Under the pieces are notes generated by a model. That model ran no database searches, was not told the DNA's origin, and saw nothing but the letters and a program-made list of their open reading frames with translations. DNA of 14,550 nt from an uncultured Clostridia bacterium (GTDB taxonomy: Bacteria > Bacillota > Clostridia > TANB77 > CAG-508). Shown here one piece after another: positions 1 through 7,829 of the stretch. The stretch lies in contig CAKPGD010000031.1 in NCBI GenBank assembly GCA_934154515.1, positions 1 to 14,550 of the forward strand, in the 5' to 3' direction. The position numbers were made by a program, and so were the translations under genes. The number at the start of each line of letters is the position of its first letter. Position 1 is the first letter of the stretch.

Positions 1-50
1 TTTGTGATAAAAGAGTAAAATGTGCAAGATGCCTGATTTAGTTCATTTTT

Positions 51-464
51 TTATTTTTTAGGTTTTTTAGCTCCATATTTAGAACGAGCTTGCATTCTGT
101 CTTTAACACCTGCTGTATCTAATGTTCCTCTGATGATATGGTATCTAACACCTGGAAGGTCTTTTACCCTACCACCTCTGATTAATACAACACTGTGTTC
201 TTGTAGGTTATGTCCTATACCTGGGATATAAGATGTTACTTCATAACCATTTGAAAGTCTAACTCTGGCAACTTTTCTTAAAGCTGAGTTTGGTTTCTTA
301 GGTGTTACTGTTTTTACTACTGTACATACACCTCTTTTTTGTGGTGCTCTTTTATCTGTTACTTTTTTCTTCATAGAATTGTAACCGTGTTGTAGAGCTG
401 GTGATGTAGATTTAGATTTTGCAGTATGTCTTCCTTTTCTTACTAATTGGTTAATTGTTGGCAC
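51..464 (-). CDS. rpsL: 30S ribosomal protein S12
   Basis: S12 sits at the decoding centre of the small ribosomal subunit and controls tRNA selection accuracy. The 137-residue protein is full length for a Gram-positive S12. It has the conserved N-terminus MPTINQLVRKGR, the PKKPNSALRK segment around residues 55-64, and GGRVKDLPGVRYH around 97-109. K56 and K101 match the positions where streptomycin-resistance substitutions are known, and both are the wild-type lysine. D102 is the aspartate methylthiolated by RimO in other bacteria. The start is GTG, chosen because an AGGAGGTG Shine-Dalgarno lies 8 nt upstream and the S12 N-terminus begins exactly there. Downstream partners of the str operon (rpsG, fusA) would lie beyond the left edge; bases 1-50 hold no gene. 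Unlike the common rpoC-rpsL arrangement, the gene upstream is an unrelated coiled-coil protein, and rpsL has its own promoter. Confidence 0.98.
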   Translation of the reverse strand: MPTINQLVRKGRHTAKSKSTSPALQHGYNSMKKKVTDKRAPQKRGVCTVVKTVTPKKPNSALRKVARVRLSNGYEVTSYIPGIGHNLQEHSVVLIRGGRVKDLPGVRYHIIRGTLDTAGVKDRMQARSKYGAKKPKK

Positions 465-540
465 TTAAATTTCACCTCCTTAAATTTATTTAAAATTTCT
501 AAATGATTTCTCAAAAAGAAATTTAAATTTAAAATTAAAT

Positions 541-583
541 AACCGTTACGGAAATGCGTATTTGCAATTTCACACTAACGGTT
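541..583 (-). promoter_or_regulatory. Structured leader hairpin at 5' end of the rpsL transcript
   Basis: Read on the minus strand, AACCGTTA (583-576) pairs with TAACGGTT (548-541). Three further A/T pairs extend the outer arms to 586 and 538. Inside is a second helix, GAAATTGC (571-564) with GCATTTC (557-551), containing one bulged T and a 6-nt loop; the internal loop is GTGT against CG. The predicted start of transcription for rpsL falls at about 579-582, so the hairpin would form the extreme 5' end of the mRNA. The descending arm is followed by ATTTAATTTT, so it might also act as an attenuator or stop readthrough from the coiled-coil gene. It matches no r-protein leader family that I recognise. 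Confidence 0.55.
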
Positions 584-586
584 ATT

Positions 587-615
587 ATTTTACCATTTTT
601 TTGCTTATATGTCAA
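587..615 (-). promoter_or_regulatory. Sigma-A-type promoter of rpsL
   Basis: The minus strand reads TTGACA (615-610), a 17-bp spacer, then TAAAAT (592-587), with a TGG extended -10 immediately before it. The -35 is a perfect consensus and the -10 differs by one base. This is the strongest promoter in the window, as expected for a ribosomal protein operon. It begins only 10 bp past the stop codon of the upstream coiled-coil gene, leaving no room for a separate terminator between them. Confidence 0.85.
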
Positions 616-625
616 TATTTTTTAA

Positions 626-2746
626 CTATTTTTGTAGTTGTTCATCTATTTTTTTCTTTTCTTGTTCAGTTAGTATTTCTCTTTCTACTTTTTCAATAGC
701 TTTTTTTTCATTTACTATAGCTCTCATTTTGCTTGCAAACGCTTTCCTATTTGTTGATTTTTCTTTTTTATACTCTAAAGCTTTATCAAGTTCTTCAAAC
801 TCTTTATCTTCTTCGCTCGCCATCATTTTTTCTTGTGCTTTTTTAGCCATCTTATTTGCTATTTTATTAACTATTTTTGGATTTCTAACAGCTCTTTTAT
901 ATCTACTTTCTAGTGTTTTCATATAATCTTTATTTACTAGTTTATTATATTCACTTTCTTTATATTGTTCTTTGCTTTGGCTTACTTCTAGTCCTGTTCC
1001 TATTTTTTCTATTTTATTTGCTTTTATTCTGTTTGCTATTTTAAATATTTTTTCCATAATTGTTACTTTTGCGCCTTTTTTCACTGTTGCTATTCCTTTT
1101 TTCTTTGCATTATTTGCTATTGCTAATATTTCTTGCTTTTCTTCGTCTGTAAATTTATCTTCATTTTTTTCTAAATCATCTGAATTTTTATCAAATAGTC
1201 CTTTTAAGTTATAACTTATTTCTATTTCACTTTCTATCATTTCTTCTTGTCTTTCTTCTTTATTTTTTCCTATTGTTGTCATCATTTCAAAATATTCTTT
1301 TGATTTTTTTGTGCCATATTTGTGGTCATAACTCATTAAAATTCTTAAAACGTTTGTATCTACATTTTCTAAATTTTCTGGTGATTGTCCGTTTTTTTCT
1401 GCAATTTCTTTCAAATCCATAGCTTTCATTGATTTTCTACTTACTACTAAAATTTCATCAAGTCCTATATTTTCTATTAAATATTTATCTTCTTTTGCTA
1501 TATATGTAATTTTTACATTGTTGCTTTTTGCTATTCTTTCGGCATTTTCTTTATCTAAATCAATTTCTTCTATATCTTTGTCCTTTTCTTTATTCTTCGC
1601 ATTATTTTTTGATTTTTTATTTTCTCCTTGAGCTTGTTCATTTATATTTTGTTGTTGATTTTCATCATTTTGTTTTATATTTTCAGCATTTTGTTCTATA
1701 TTTTCAGCATTTTTAGGCATATAAGTAGTATCTTTAGTTGGGTCATAATTTTTATCATATTCATCTGTCCAAGGATTATAGTATTCTCCATCCGCATTTT
1801 TTCCATATCCTTCTTTTTCGTATTTTCTTAATGCCTCTTTTTTGTCCTCTTCTTCTTTATTTTCTGTTTTTTCAGTCTTTTCTTCTTTTTCTGGATTTTT
1901 ATTTTCTGTTTCTTCAGCCTTTTCTTCTTTTTCTGGATTTTTATTTTCTGTTTTTTCAGCCTTTTCTTCTTTTTCTGAATCTTTATTTTCTATTTTTTCA
2001 GTCTTTTCATTGCTTTCTGTTTTTGAAATTATATGTTTTTTTTCTACTGTATCTATATTTATTTCTTTTAAAAATTCTATCTTGCTATCTAATTCTGCAA
2101 GTTCTTTATCTATATCAGATTCTAGATTTTCTTTTAATTCTTTTATGTTGTTTTCTACTTTAGCATATTCGTTTTCTTTTTCTTCTAGTTTTTTCATTTT
2201 GTATTGTAATGCATCTGTATTATTTATTCTTTCAGCTACTAATTTTTCTGATTCTACGCCTTTTCTTAAAGCTTCTACATCTTTTGATAGTCTTTCTTTT
2301 AATTCTTCTTGTTCTTTTATTTCATTATTTTTTTCTAGAATTGTATTTTTTTGTTTTTCTTTTAACTCATTTATAATTTCATCTCTTTGATTGTAGAATT
2401 CTTTAATTTCTGGTTTTAATTCTCCTGCTAATTCGTTTCTCTGTATTTTTGCATTTTTTGCATTTAAATTTCTTTCTTTACTTTTTAACCCTAAAACTTC
2501 TTTTTCTTTTGCTTTGATATCTTGTTGATATTGTTTGTACATATCTTCGTTCTCTTGAAATCTGCTTTGATAGCCTTTAATTTTTTCAATTCTAGCTTCT
2601 ATTTCAGCTATTTGTTTACTATTGTTTGTAAGTTCTTTATTATTTTCTTTAATTTCTAATTTTCTGTTTTCGTTGTATTTTCGCATATTGTTAACTAATC
2701 CATTTATTCTTGCATCAATTTCTTCGTTATAATTATTTTTTTCCAT
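626..2746 (-). CDS. Glu/Lys/Asn-rich coiled-coil protein of unknown function
   Basis: I do not recognise this 706-residue protein. It has no signal peptide or membrane segment, so it is probably cytoplasmic. Residues 1-235 are a nearly continuous charged heptad-rich region predicted to be coiled coil. Residues 240-300 are a low-complexity Lys/Glu linker with about three and a half copies of a 14-residue unit (like TENKNPEKEEKAEK). Residues 312-345 carry an aromatic patch with NPWTDEYDKNYDP, unlike the rest. Residues 350-395 are Asn/Gln/Lys-rich. Residues 396-520 look like a small folded domain (VKITYIAKEDKYLIENIGLDE, YDHKYGTKKSKEYFEMM). The last 180 residues return to basic helices. The start is supported by AAAGGAG 10 nt upstream. 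It is monocistronic, with its own promoter. A scaffold, cytoskeletal or DNA-associated role is conceivable, but nothing in the sequence decides it. Confidence 0.85.
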   Translation of the reverse strand: MEKNNYNEEIDARINGLVNNMRKYNENRKLEIKENNKELTNNSKQIAEIEARIEKIKGYQSRFQENEDMYKQYQQDIKAKEKEVLGLKSKERNLNAKNAKIQRNELAGELKPEIKEFYNQRDEIINELKEKQKNTILEKNNEIKEQEELKERLSKDVEALRKGVESEKLVAERINNTDALQYKMKKLEEKENEYAKVENNIKELKENLESDIDKELAELDSKIEFLKEINIDTVEKKHIISKTESNEKTEKIENKDSEKEEKAEKTENKNPEKEEKAEETENKNPEKEEKTEKTENKEEEDKKEALRKYEKEGYGKNADGEYYNPWTDEYDKNYDPTKDTTYMPKNAENIEQNAENIKQNDENQQQNINEQAQGENKKSKNNAKNKEKDKDIEEIDLDKENAERIAKSNNVKITYIAKEDKYLIENIGLDEILVVSRKSMKAMDLKEIAEKNGQSPENLENVDTNVLRILMSYDHKYGTKKSKEYFEMMTTIGKNKEERQEEMIESEIEISYNLKGLFDKNSDDLEKNEDKFTDEEKQEILAIANNAKKKGIATVKKGAKVTIMEKIFKIANRIKANKIEKIGTGLEVSQSKEQYKESEYNKLVNKDYMKTLESRYKRAVRNPKIVNKIANKMAKKAQEKMMASEEDKEFEELDKALEYKKEKSTNRKAFASKMRAIVNEKKAIEKVEREILTEQEKKKIDEQLQK
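1857..2006 (-). repeat. 42-bp in-frame tandem repeat (about 3.5 copies)
   Basis: Repeat units start at 1857, 1899, 1941 and 1983, marked by TTATTTTCTG (the last copy ends in A) at exactly 42-bp intervals; the fourth copy is partial and degenerate. Each unit encodes 14 residues of Lys/Glu/Asn-rich linker inside the 706-residue protein. Because the period is a multiple of three, copy-number change would lengthen or shorten the linker without shifting the frame. Confidence 0.85.
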
Positions 2747-2784
2747 ATTAAAATTTCTCCTTTACAAAATTTTACCTATACTTT

Positions 2785-2813
2785 ATTTTACCATAAAATG
2801 ACATAAAGCGCAA
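2785..2813 (-). promoter_or_regulatory. Putative promoter of the coiled-coil gene
   Basis: On the minus strand, TTGCGC (2813-2808), a 17-bp spacer and TAAAAT (2790-2785), preceded by TGG as an extended -10. The -35 is poor (three of six bases) but the extended -10 is the same ATGGTAAAAT block seen in the rpsL promoter. The ribosome binding site AAAGGAG follows just before the start codon at 2746. Confidence 0.6.
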
Positions 2814-2879
2814 GTATATTATGTAAAATAATTAGTGATGTAATGTTTTTTTTAATCTTTTTTACTTATTTTTGCACAT

Positions 2880-2919
2880 AAAAAAGAACGACTAAACTAT
2901 TTTTTTTGCTAGTCGTTCT
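2880..2919 (-). terminator. Intrinsic terminator of the SNF2-trmFO operon
   Basis: A perfect 10-bp stem, AGAACGACTA (2885-2894) with TAGTCGTTCT (2910-2919), encloses a 15-nt A-rich loop. On the minus strand it is followed by TTTTT (2885-2880 region), giving a Rho-independent terminator about 55 bp past the trmFO stop. The plus-strand side has only a weak T-tract, and no plus-strand gene would need it. Confidence 0.85.
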
Positions 2920-2926
2920 ATAAATT

Positions 2927-2992
2927 TAATTTTTAATTAATTTAATTTTTAATTAATTTAATTTTTAATTAATTTAACTTTTAATTAATTTG
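2927..2992. repeat. 16-bp AT-only tandem repeat over the trmFO stop codon
   Basis: Four consecutive 16-bp units of TAATTTTTAATTAATT start at 2927, 2943, 2959 and 2975, with a partial fifth at 2991. The copy at 2975 has one T-to-C change. The array contains the trmFO stop codon (2976-2974) and encodes the last four residues (LIKS). Since 16 is not a multiple of three, gain or loss of units could alter the protein's extreme C-terminus but hardly its fold. Confidence 0.85.
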
Positions 2993-4335
2993 ATTTTTTC
3001 TATTGCTATATCTGCAAGTTTTCCATATTTTACTTTTTTATCTTTTATTTTTACTTCTAATTCTGGAACTATTCCAAAGTTCGCATTCATTGGTTGAAAG
3101 TTTTCTTTATCTGTACTAATATATTTTGCTAAAGCTCCTATCATTGTTTCTTTTGGAAATATTATTTGTTTTTGTGTTTGTTTGAATTGTTCTATTGCAT
3201 TTAATGATGCTACTATTCCCGAGCTTATTGATTCTACATATCCTTCTACTCCTGTAATTTGTCCTGCAAAATATATATTAGATTTTTCTTTCATCTGATA
3301 TGTTTCTTTTAATAATTTTGGTGAGTTTATAAATGTATTTCTATGCATTACTCCATATTTTATAAATTCTGCATTTTCTAATCCAGGTATCATAGAAAAT
3401 ACTCTTTTTTGCTCTCCGAACTTTAAGTTTGTTTGAAATCCCACCATATTAAATAATGTGCCTTCACTATTGTCTTGCCTTAGCTGAATTACTGCATATG
3501 GTCTTTTTGCTGTTCTTGGATCATCAAATCCTACTGGTTTTAGCGGTCCAAAACGTAATGTATCTTCTCCTCTTTTTGCCATTACTTCTATTGGCATACA
3601 TCCTTCAAATATTTCTCTTTTTTCAAATTCATGAAGTTCCACTATTTCTGCTTTTATTAATTCATTTACAAAACTTTCGTATTCCTCTTTATTCATTGGA
3701 AGGTTTATATAGCTTGCTTCTTGGCTTTTTAGTCTTTCTTTCCATTCTTCTATACTTTCTTCTTTTTTCTTTTCTTCATCATACCTATTTCCATAGAAAG
3801 CTATATTGAAGTCTATGCTTTCTTTTTCTATTATTGGAGCTGCAGCGTCATAAAATGATAGTTCTTTTTCTCCTGTTATTCTTTTTATTTGCTTAGCTAA
3901 ATCGTCTGAAGTTAGCGGTCCTGTTGCTATTATTACTATTCCGTCTTTTATTATATCTTCTATATTTGTTACTTCTTCTCTTATTATTTCTATTTCTGGC
4001 ATATGTTCTAATGTTTTTGTTACCTTTTCAGAGAATTTCTCTCTATCTACTGCTAATGCTTGCCCTGCTGGTACTGATGTTTCATCTGCTATTTTTATAA
4101 GTAAGCTATCTAGTATTCTTAGTTCTTCTTTTAATAGTCCACATGCATTTGTGTGTAAATTTGATTTAAAAGAGTTACTACATACTATTTCTGCTAAATT
4201 TGTGTTGCTATGTGCTCCTGAAAATTTTACAGGTTTCATTTCATATAATTTTACTTTTATTCCTGCTTTTGCTATTTGGCTAGCCGCTTCTGAACCGGCT
4301 AGCCCTCCACCAATTATTGTTATATAGTCTTTCAT
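2974..4335 (-). CDS. trmFO: Methylenetetrahydrofolate--tRNA-(uracil-5-)-methyltransferase
   Basis: TrmFO uses methylene-THF as carbon donor and FADH2 as reductant to make m5U at position 54 in the T-loop of tRNA; the flavoenzyme is cytoplasmic and typical of Gram-positives. The N-terminus has the Rossmann FAD motif IIGGGLAGSEAA (residues 7-18), followed by YEMKP, HSN and the NLAEIVCSNSFKS block. C52 and C246 (in EGCMPIEVMA) correspond to the two catalytic cysteines known from the Bacillus enzyme. The C-terminal AGQITGVEGYVES flavin-contact block is present near residues 357-370. At 453 residues it is about 18 longer than the Bacillus protein. The extra length fits a Lys/Glu-rich insertion around residues 186-206, between YGNRYD and SYINLPM, likely a surface loop. 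The ATG is preceded by AGGAG at 7 nt. It follows the SNF2 gene by only 15 bp, so the two are probably cotranscribed. Confidence 0.97.
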   Translation of the reverse strand: MKDYITIIGGGLAGSEAASQIAKAGIKVKLYEMKPVKFSGAHSNTNLAEIVCSNSFKSNLHTNACGLLKEELRILDSLLIKIADETSVPAGQALAVDREKFSEKVTKTLEHMPEIEIIREEVTNIEDIIKDGIVIIATGPLTSDDLAKQIKRITGEKELSFYDAAAPIIEKESIDFNIAFYGNRYDEEKKKEESIEEWKERLKSQEASYINLPMNKEEYESFVNELIKAEIVELHEFEKREIFEGCMPIEVMAKRGEDTLRFGPLKPVGFDDPRTAKRPYAVIQLRQDNSEGTLFNMVGFQTNLKFGEQKRVFSMIPGLENAEFIKYGVMHRNTFINSPKLLKETYQMKEKSNIYFAGQITGVEGYVESISSGIVASLNAIEQFKQTQKQIIFPKETMIGALAKYISTDKENFQPMNANFGIVPELEVKIKDKKVKYGKLADIAIEKIKLIKS

Positions 4336-4350
4336 TTATTTTCTCCTGTT

Positions 4351-7300
4351 TTATTTAAATAATTCCATTATTTCTTCTTTAGAAAGTTTATTTATAAATG
4401 TTTCGTTTGTTGAAAGCATATTATCTATTAGTTTTGCTTTTCTTTCTTGAAGTTCATAAATTTTCTCTTCTATTGAATTTTTTGTAATTAATTTATATAC
4501 TTGAACATTCTTTTTTTGTCCTATTCTGTAAGTTCTATCTGTTGCTTGATTTTCTGCAGATAAATTCCACCAAGGGTCATAATGTATTACCATGTCTGCA
4601 CCTATTAAGTTTAGTCCTGTTCCTCCTGCTTTTAAAGAAATTAAGAATACTTTTATGTCTTTGTTTTCATTAAATTCATCTACTAATTTTATTCTTTCTC
4701 CTACTTTAGTTTGACCTGTTAATTTACAATATCTTATATTTTCTTTTTTTAGTTCTTCTTCTATCATTGGAAACATTGCTGTGTATGTTGAAAATAGTAA
4801 TATTTTATGTCCAGAATCTACTGCATCTTTTATTACTTCTACACATTGTGTTAGTTTACTGCTTTCTCCTTTATAGTTGTCTATGAATAAACTTGGATGA
4901 CAACATATTTGTCTTAATCTCATAAGTAAAGCTAATATTTTTATTTGACTTTTTTCAAATCCATTACTATCTATTTCTGACATTGCCTCATCTTTTGCAT
5001 TTTGAAGATATGATAGATATATTTTTTGTTGTTCTCCTTGCATTTCGTTGTTTAAAACAGTTATTGTTTTGTCTGGTAATTCTGTTAATACTTCTTCTTT
5101 TATTCTTCTTAATATAAATGGTTCTATTAGCATTTTTAGTTTTTTCATTGCAAGTTCATCTTCATCTTTTATTATTGGCATTTCATATAATTCTTTGAAT
5201 TTACGATATCCAAATAAATATCCAGGTATTATAAAGTCAAATATTGACCATAGCTCTGAAAGTGAGTTTTCTATTGGAGTTCCAGTTAATGCAAATCTTG
5301 TTTCTGCTTTTATTTCTTTTATTGCTCTTGCATTTTGAGTATTATTATTTTTTATGTATTGAGCTTCATCTGCTATTATAAATTTAAATTCATAATTTTT
5401 TTCTTTGTATAAATCTATATCACGCTTTAGTAAATCATATGATGTTACTATTATATTGTAATTTTCTATGTTTTCTATTCTTCTTTTACGTTCTTGAAGA
5501 CTTCCACAAATAACTAATGAATTTAAATCTGGTGTAAATTTTCTTATTTCATTTTGCCAGTTTAATGTAAGAGAACTTGGGCACACTACTATTGATGGTT
5601 TTGGATTTTTTTCTTTTTGCACATAATCTAGTACTACTGATAGTAATTGAACAGTTTTTCCTAATCCCATATCATCTGCAAGTATTCCACCAAGTTCATA
5701 TTTATCTAGCTCTTTTAGCCACTTATAACCAGTTTTTTGATAATTTCTTAATTCTGCATTTAAGTTTTTAGGTAGTTCTACTTCTTCTGTTAAATCCTTA
5801 TTTTCTATTTTTTCTACAAGTTTTTTGTAATCTTCGTTCTTTTTTATTGTTGTGTTTTTTATATTGGCAAGCATTCTATCTAAATATAAGCTTCTATATG
5901 CTGGTAATTTTAGTTCTCCGTTTTCTATTTCTTTATAGTTTATATCCATTCCATTTGTTATACCATCTAGAAATTCTATTGTTTCGTTTTGTTCTAATTC
6001 TAGAAAACTTCCATCTTTTAGCCTATGATATTTCTTTTTTAGATGATATTTTTGCATAATTTCTTTAAGTTCTTTTGGATCAAAATCTAATGCACTAAAG
6101 TCTATATTTAATAAATGATTTTCTACTCTAACTCCTAGAGTTCCTATTTTGGGCTGTTTGATTTCTTTTTGTTTAAAATTATCTGTTGCTAATACTTCAA
6201 ACTCTTTCATATATTTTTCTATATCTTCTGATAAGAAATTATATATTGCATCATCATTTACTAATATTAGTCTTGATTTTTCTTTTTCAAACATAAAACC
6301 TGAATTTTTAAACATTTCTAATACTTCGTCTTCTTTTGCTACATCTCTTGCTACCTGTATTTTTTCATTAGAAAGTGGGTTAAATTCTTCTTCTCCATAA
6401 ACAAATTTTATATCTGCAGTTATATAATTTCTTTCATCATAGTCTAAATATACTTTTACAAATAATTCTTTTGGTATATATTTTTCTACTTCTTCACTGT
6501 TTAAGTTTGTTGTTTCTATTTTGTCTCTTACTTTTGGAAATACTACTGAAAATAGTTGTGGTAGTTCATATTTTGGAAACACTATATTAGTAGTAAAGTT
6601 ATTTCTAAATACTTGCAATAACTTTAATGTTGTATTTTCGAATTTTTTGTCACATTTGTATGCAATTCCATCCATTAGTACATATATGTTTTTTCTTCCT
6701 TTAATTATCTCATAATTGTATACATCAATGTTTGGTGTTATTCTATATTCATTTTTTCCGTTTTCTTCTACTTCAAATTTTATATTTGGTGTTTCATCTA
6801 AAAATAATATTTTTCTTTCTTTTCCGTCTTTTTGAAATGTTACTTGTTGTCCTTTTAGTACTTCGAACAATTCGTCCATTCCACTATTAGATATATGAAT
6901 ATAACTATCTTCCATTGTTCTTGTGTAATATGTGTATGGGTTTGCTGACTCGTTTGCATATTTTATTATTTCTGCATATTTTAATATATAATTTAATAAT
7001 GGTATTGAATTTTGTTCGAATGCTTCTTCTTCATGTGTAAATTCAAGTTTCATACCATATTTATAATATTCTTTTTTTTGCATTTTGTCGTAAAATTCTG
7101 GAAAGCTCTTTATTTTGTATAATTGTTTATCTCCTATTTTTATTTCTAATTTTAATGTTTTGTTGTATGAGTTGTAAATTAAGCGTGGTTCTATTTTTAT
7201 TGAATGTGGAAGCATTTTCTGTTTGCTTTCTTGTAGTGTTTGCTCATGTGTTGGATAAAAGCTTTGTATTAATTGTTTAAAGTCTCTATATTTTTCTTCA

Positions 7301-7677
7301 CTTCTGTCATATTTTTTAAAAATGTCTACATCACTTTCTTTTCCTTGATTTCCTGAAAATATTCTTACATAGTTTTCATTTCTATCAAATTCTAATGCTG
7401 TTGCTAGTATATGTTTACATGTACCATAGTGTCCATAATAGTCTGGGCAATCGCAACTTACATCTTCTATTTCGCCATCATCCACTTGAATATATACTGT
7501 ATATATTTCGCCTTTGCTTCCTTTTACTTTTGAACGTACTACAAAGTTGTTTTCATCGTCATAAACAACTTTTGTTATGTTTATTTTTCTATTATTTATA
7601 TATTCTTTTGCTTTTTCTTGTCTTATTGTTCCCGCTGAATCGCATAATTCTTCTATTATTGCTGGGTTTACTATCAT
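4351..7677 (-). CDS. SNF2/Rad54-family helicase-like ATPase with SWIM zinc finger
   Basis: This 1108-residue superfamily 2 ATPase is expected to translocate on double-stranded DNA and remodel protein-DNA complexes; the bacterial members' exact targets are mostly unknown. A SWIM zinc finger lies at residues 75-89 (C75, C77, C87, H89). A long region of about 130-600 matches the layout of the bacterial SNF2-associated domain. The ATPase core starts near 640 and has Walker A DDMGLGKT (668-675), Walker B DEAQ (770-773), motif III LTGTP (797-801), motif V KAGGTGLNL (1016-1024) and motif VI QATDRTYRIGQ (1044-1054) with both arginine fingers. All catalytic motifs are intact. The ribosome binding site is unclear: AAAGG is only 1 nt from the ATG and AAGGA is about 14 nt away, so the start is slightly uncertain, but no in-frame start exists in the 20 bases upstream. 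It is the first gene of an operon with trmFO. Confidence 0.95.
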   Translation of the reverse strand: MIVNPAIIEELCDSAGTIRQEKAKEYINNRKINITKVVYDDENNFVVRSKVKGSKGEIYTVYIQVDDGEIEDVSCDCPDYYGHYGTCKHILATALEFDRNENYVRIFSGNQGKESDVDIFKKYDRSEEKYRDFKQLIQSFYPTHEQTLQESKQKMLPHSIKIEPRLIYNSYNKTLKLEIKIGDKQLYKIKSFPEFYDKMQKKEYYKYGMKLEFTHEEEAFEQNSIPLLNYILKYAEIIKYANESANPYTYYTRTMEDSYIHISNSGMDELFEVLKGQQVTFQKDGKERKILFLDETPNIKFEVEENGKNEYRITPNIDVYNYEIIKGRKNIYVLMDGIAYKCDKKFENTTLKLLQVFRNNFTTNIVFPKYELPQLFSVVFPKVRDKIETTNLNSEEVEKYIPKELFVKVYLDYDERNYITADIKFVYGEEEFNPLSNEKIQVARDVAKEDEVLEMFKNSGFMFEKEKSRLILVNDDAIYNFLSEDIEKYMKEFEVLATDNFKQKEIKQPKIGTLGVRVENHLLNIDFSALDFDPKELKEIMQKYHLKKKYHRLKDGSFLELEQNETIEFLDGITNGMDINYKEIENGELKLPAYRSLYLDRMLANIKNTTIKKNEDYKKLVEKIENKDLTEEVELPKNLNAELRNYQKTGYKWLKELDKYELGGILADDMGLGKTVQLLSVVLDYVQKEKNPKPSIVVCPSSLTLNWQNEIRKFTPDLNSLVICGSLQERKRRIENIENYNIIVTSYDLLKRDIDLYKEKNYEFKFIIADEAQYIKNNNTQNARAIKEIKAETRFALTGTPIENSLSELWSIFDFIIPGYLFGYRKFKELYEMPIIKDEDELAMKKLKMLIEPFILRRIKEEVLTELPDKTITVLNNEMQGEQQKIYLSYLQNAKDEAMSEIDSNGFEKSQIKILALLMRLRQICCHPSLFIDNYKGESSKLTQCVEVIKDAVDSGHKILLFSTYTAMFPMIEEELKKENIRYCKLTGQTKVGERIKLVDEFNENKDIKVFLISLKAGGTGLNLIGADMVIHYDPWWNLSAENQATDRTYRIGQKKNVQVYKLITKNSIEEKIYELQERKAKLIDNMLSTNETFINKLSKEEIMELFK

Positions 7678-7717
7678 ACCTTTTCTCGCTTTCCTTTTCT
7701 ATTTTTCTTAATGGAAT

Positions 7718-7746
7718 ATTATATAATATTTTTACTAAATTTACAA
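7718..7746 (-). promoter_or_regulatory. Promoter of the SNF2-trmFO operon
   Basis: The minus strand has TTGTAA (7746-7741), a 17-bp spacer and a perfect TATAAT (7723-7718). The start codon of the SNF2 gene follows about 40 bp downstream of the -10. A 10-bp direct duplication of TTCTATGTTT (7761-7780) lies just upstream of the -35, with no known role. Confidence 0.75.
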
Positions 7747-7787
7747 GTACTACAATTAATTTCTATGTTTTTCTATGTTTTTCCTGC

Positions 7788-7821
7788 AAAAACCCCTAGA
7801 AACTAAATTAGTTTCTAGGGG
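7788..7821 (-). terminator. Intrinsic terminator of the TelA cassette
   Basis: The 14-bp arms CCCCTAGAAACTAA (7793-7806) and TTAGTTTCTAGGGG (7808-7821) form a perfect palindrome around one central A. On the minus strand it is followed by TTTTT (7792-7788). It begins 8 bp after the stop of the third cassette gene. Its core is nearly identical to the terminator at 10830-10860 on the other side of the cassette. Confidence 0.9.
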
Positions 7822-7829
7822 ATAATAGG

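Noticed and set aside
1738..2390. Long plus-strand reading frames opposite the coiled-coil gene
   Set aside because: They translate to Phe/Leu/Ser-rich low complexity, which is the expected shadow of Lys/Glu/Asn codons on the other strand; no ribosome binding sites or family motifs.
2927..2992. CRISPR-like array
   Set aside because: The units are adjacent 16-bp AT-only repeats without unique spacers, and there are no cas genes nearby.
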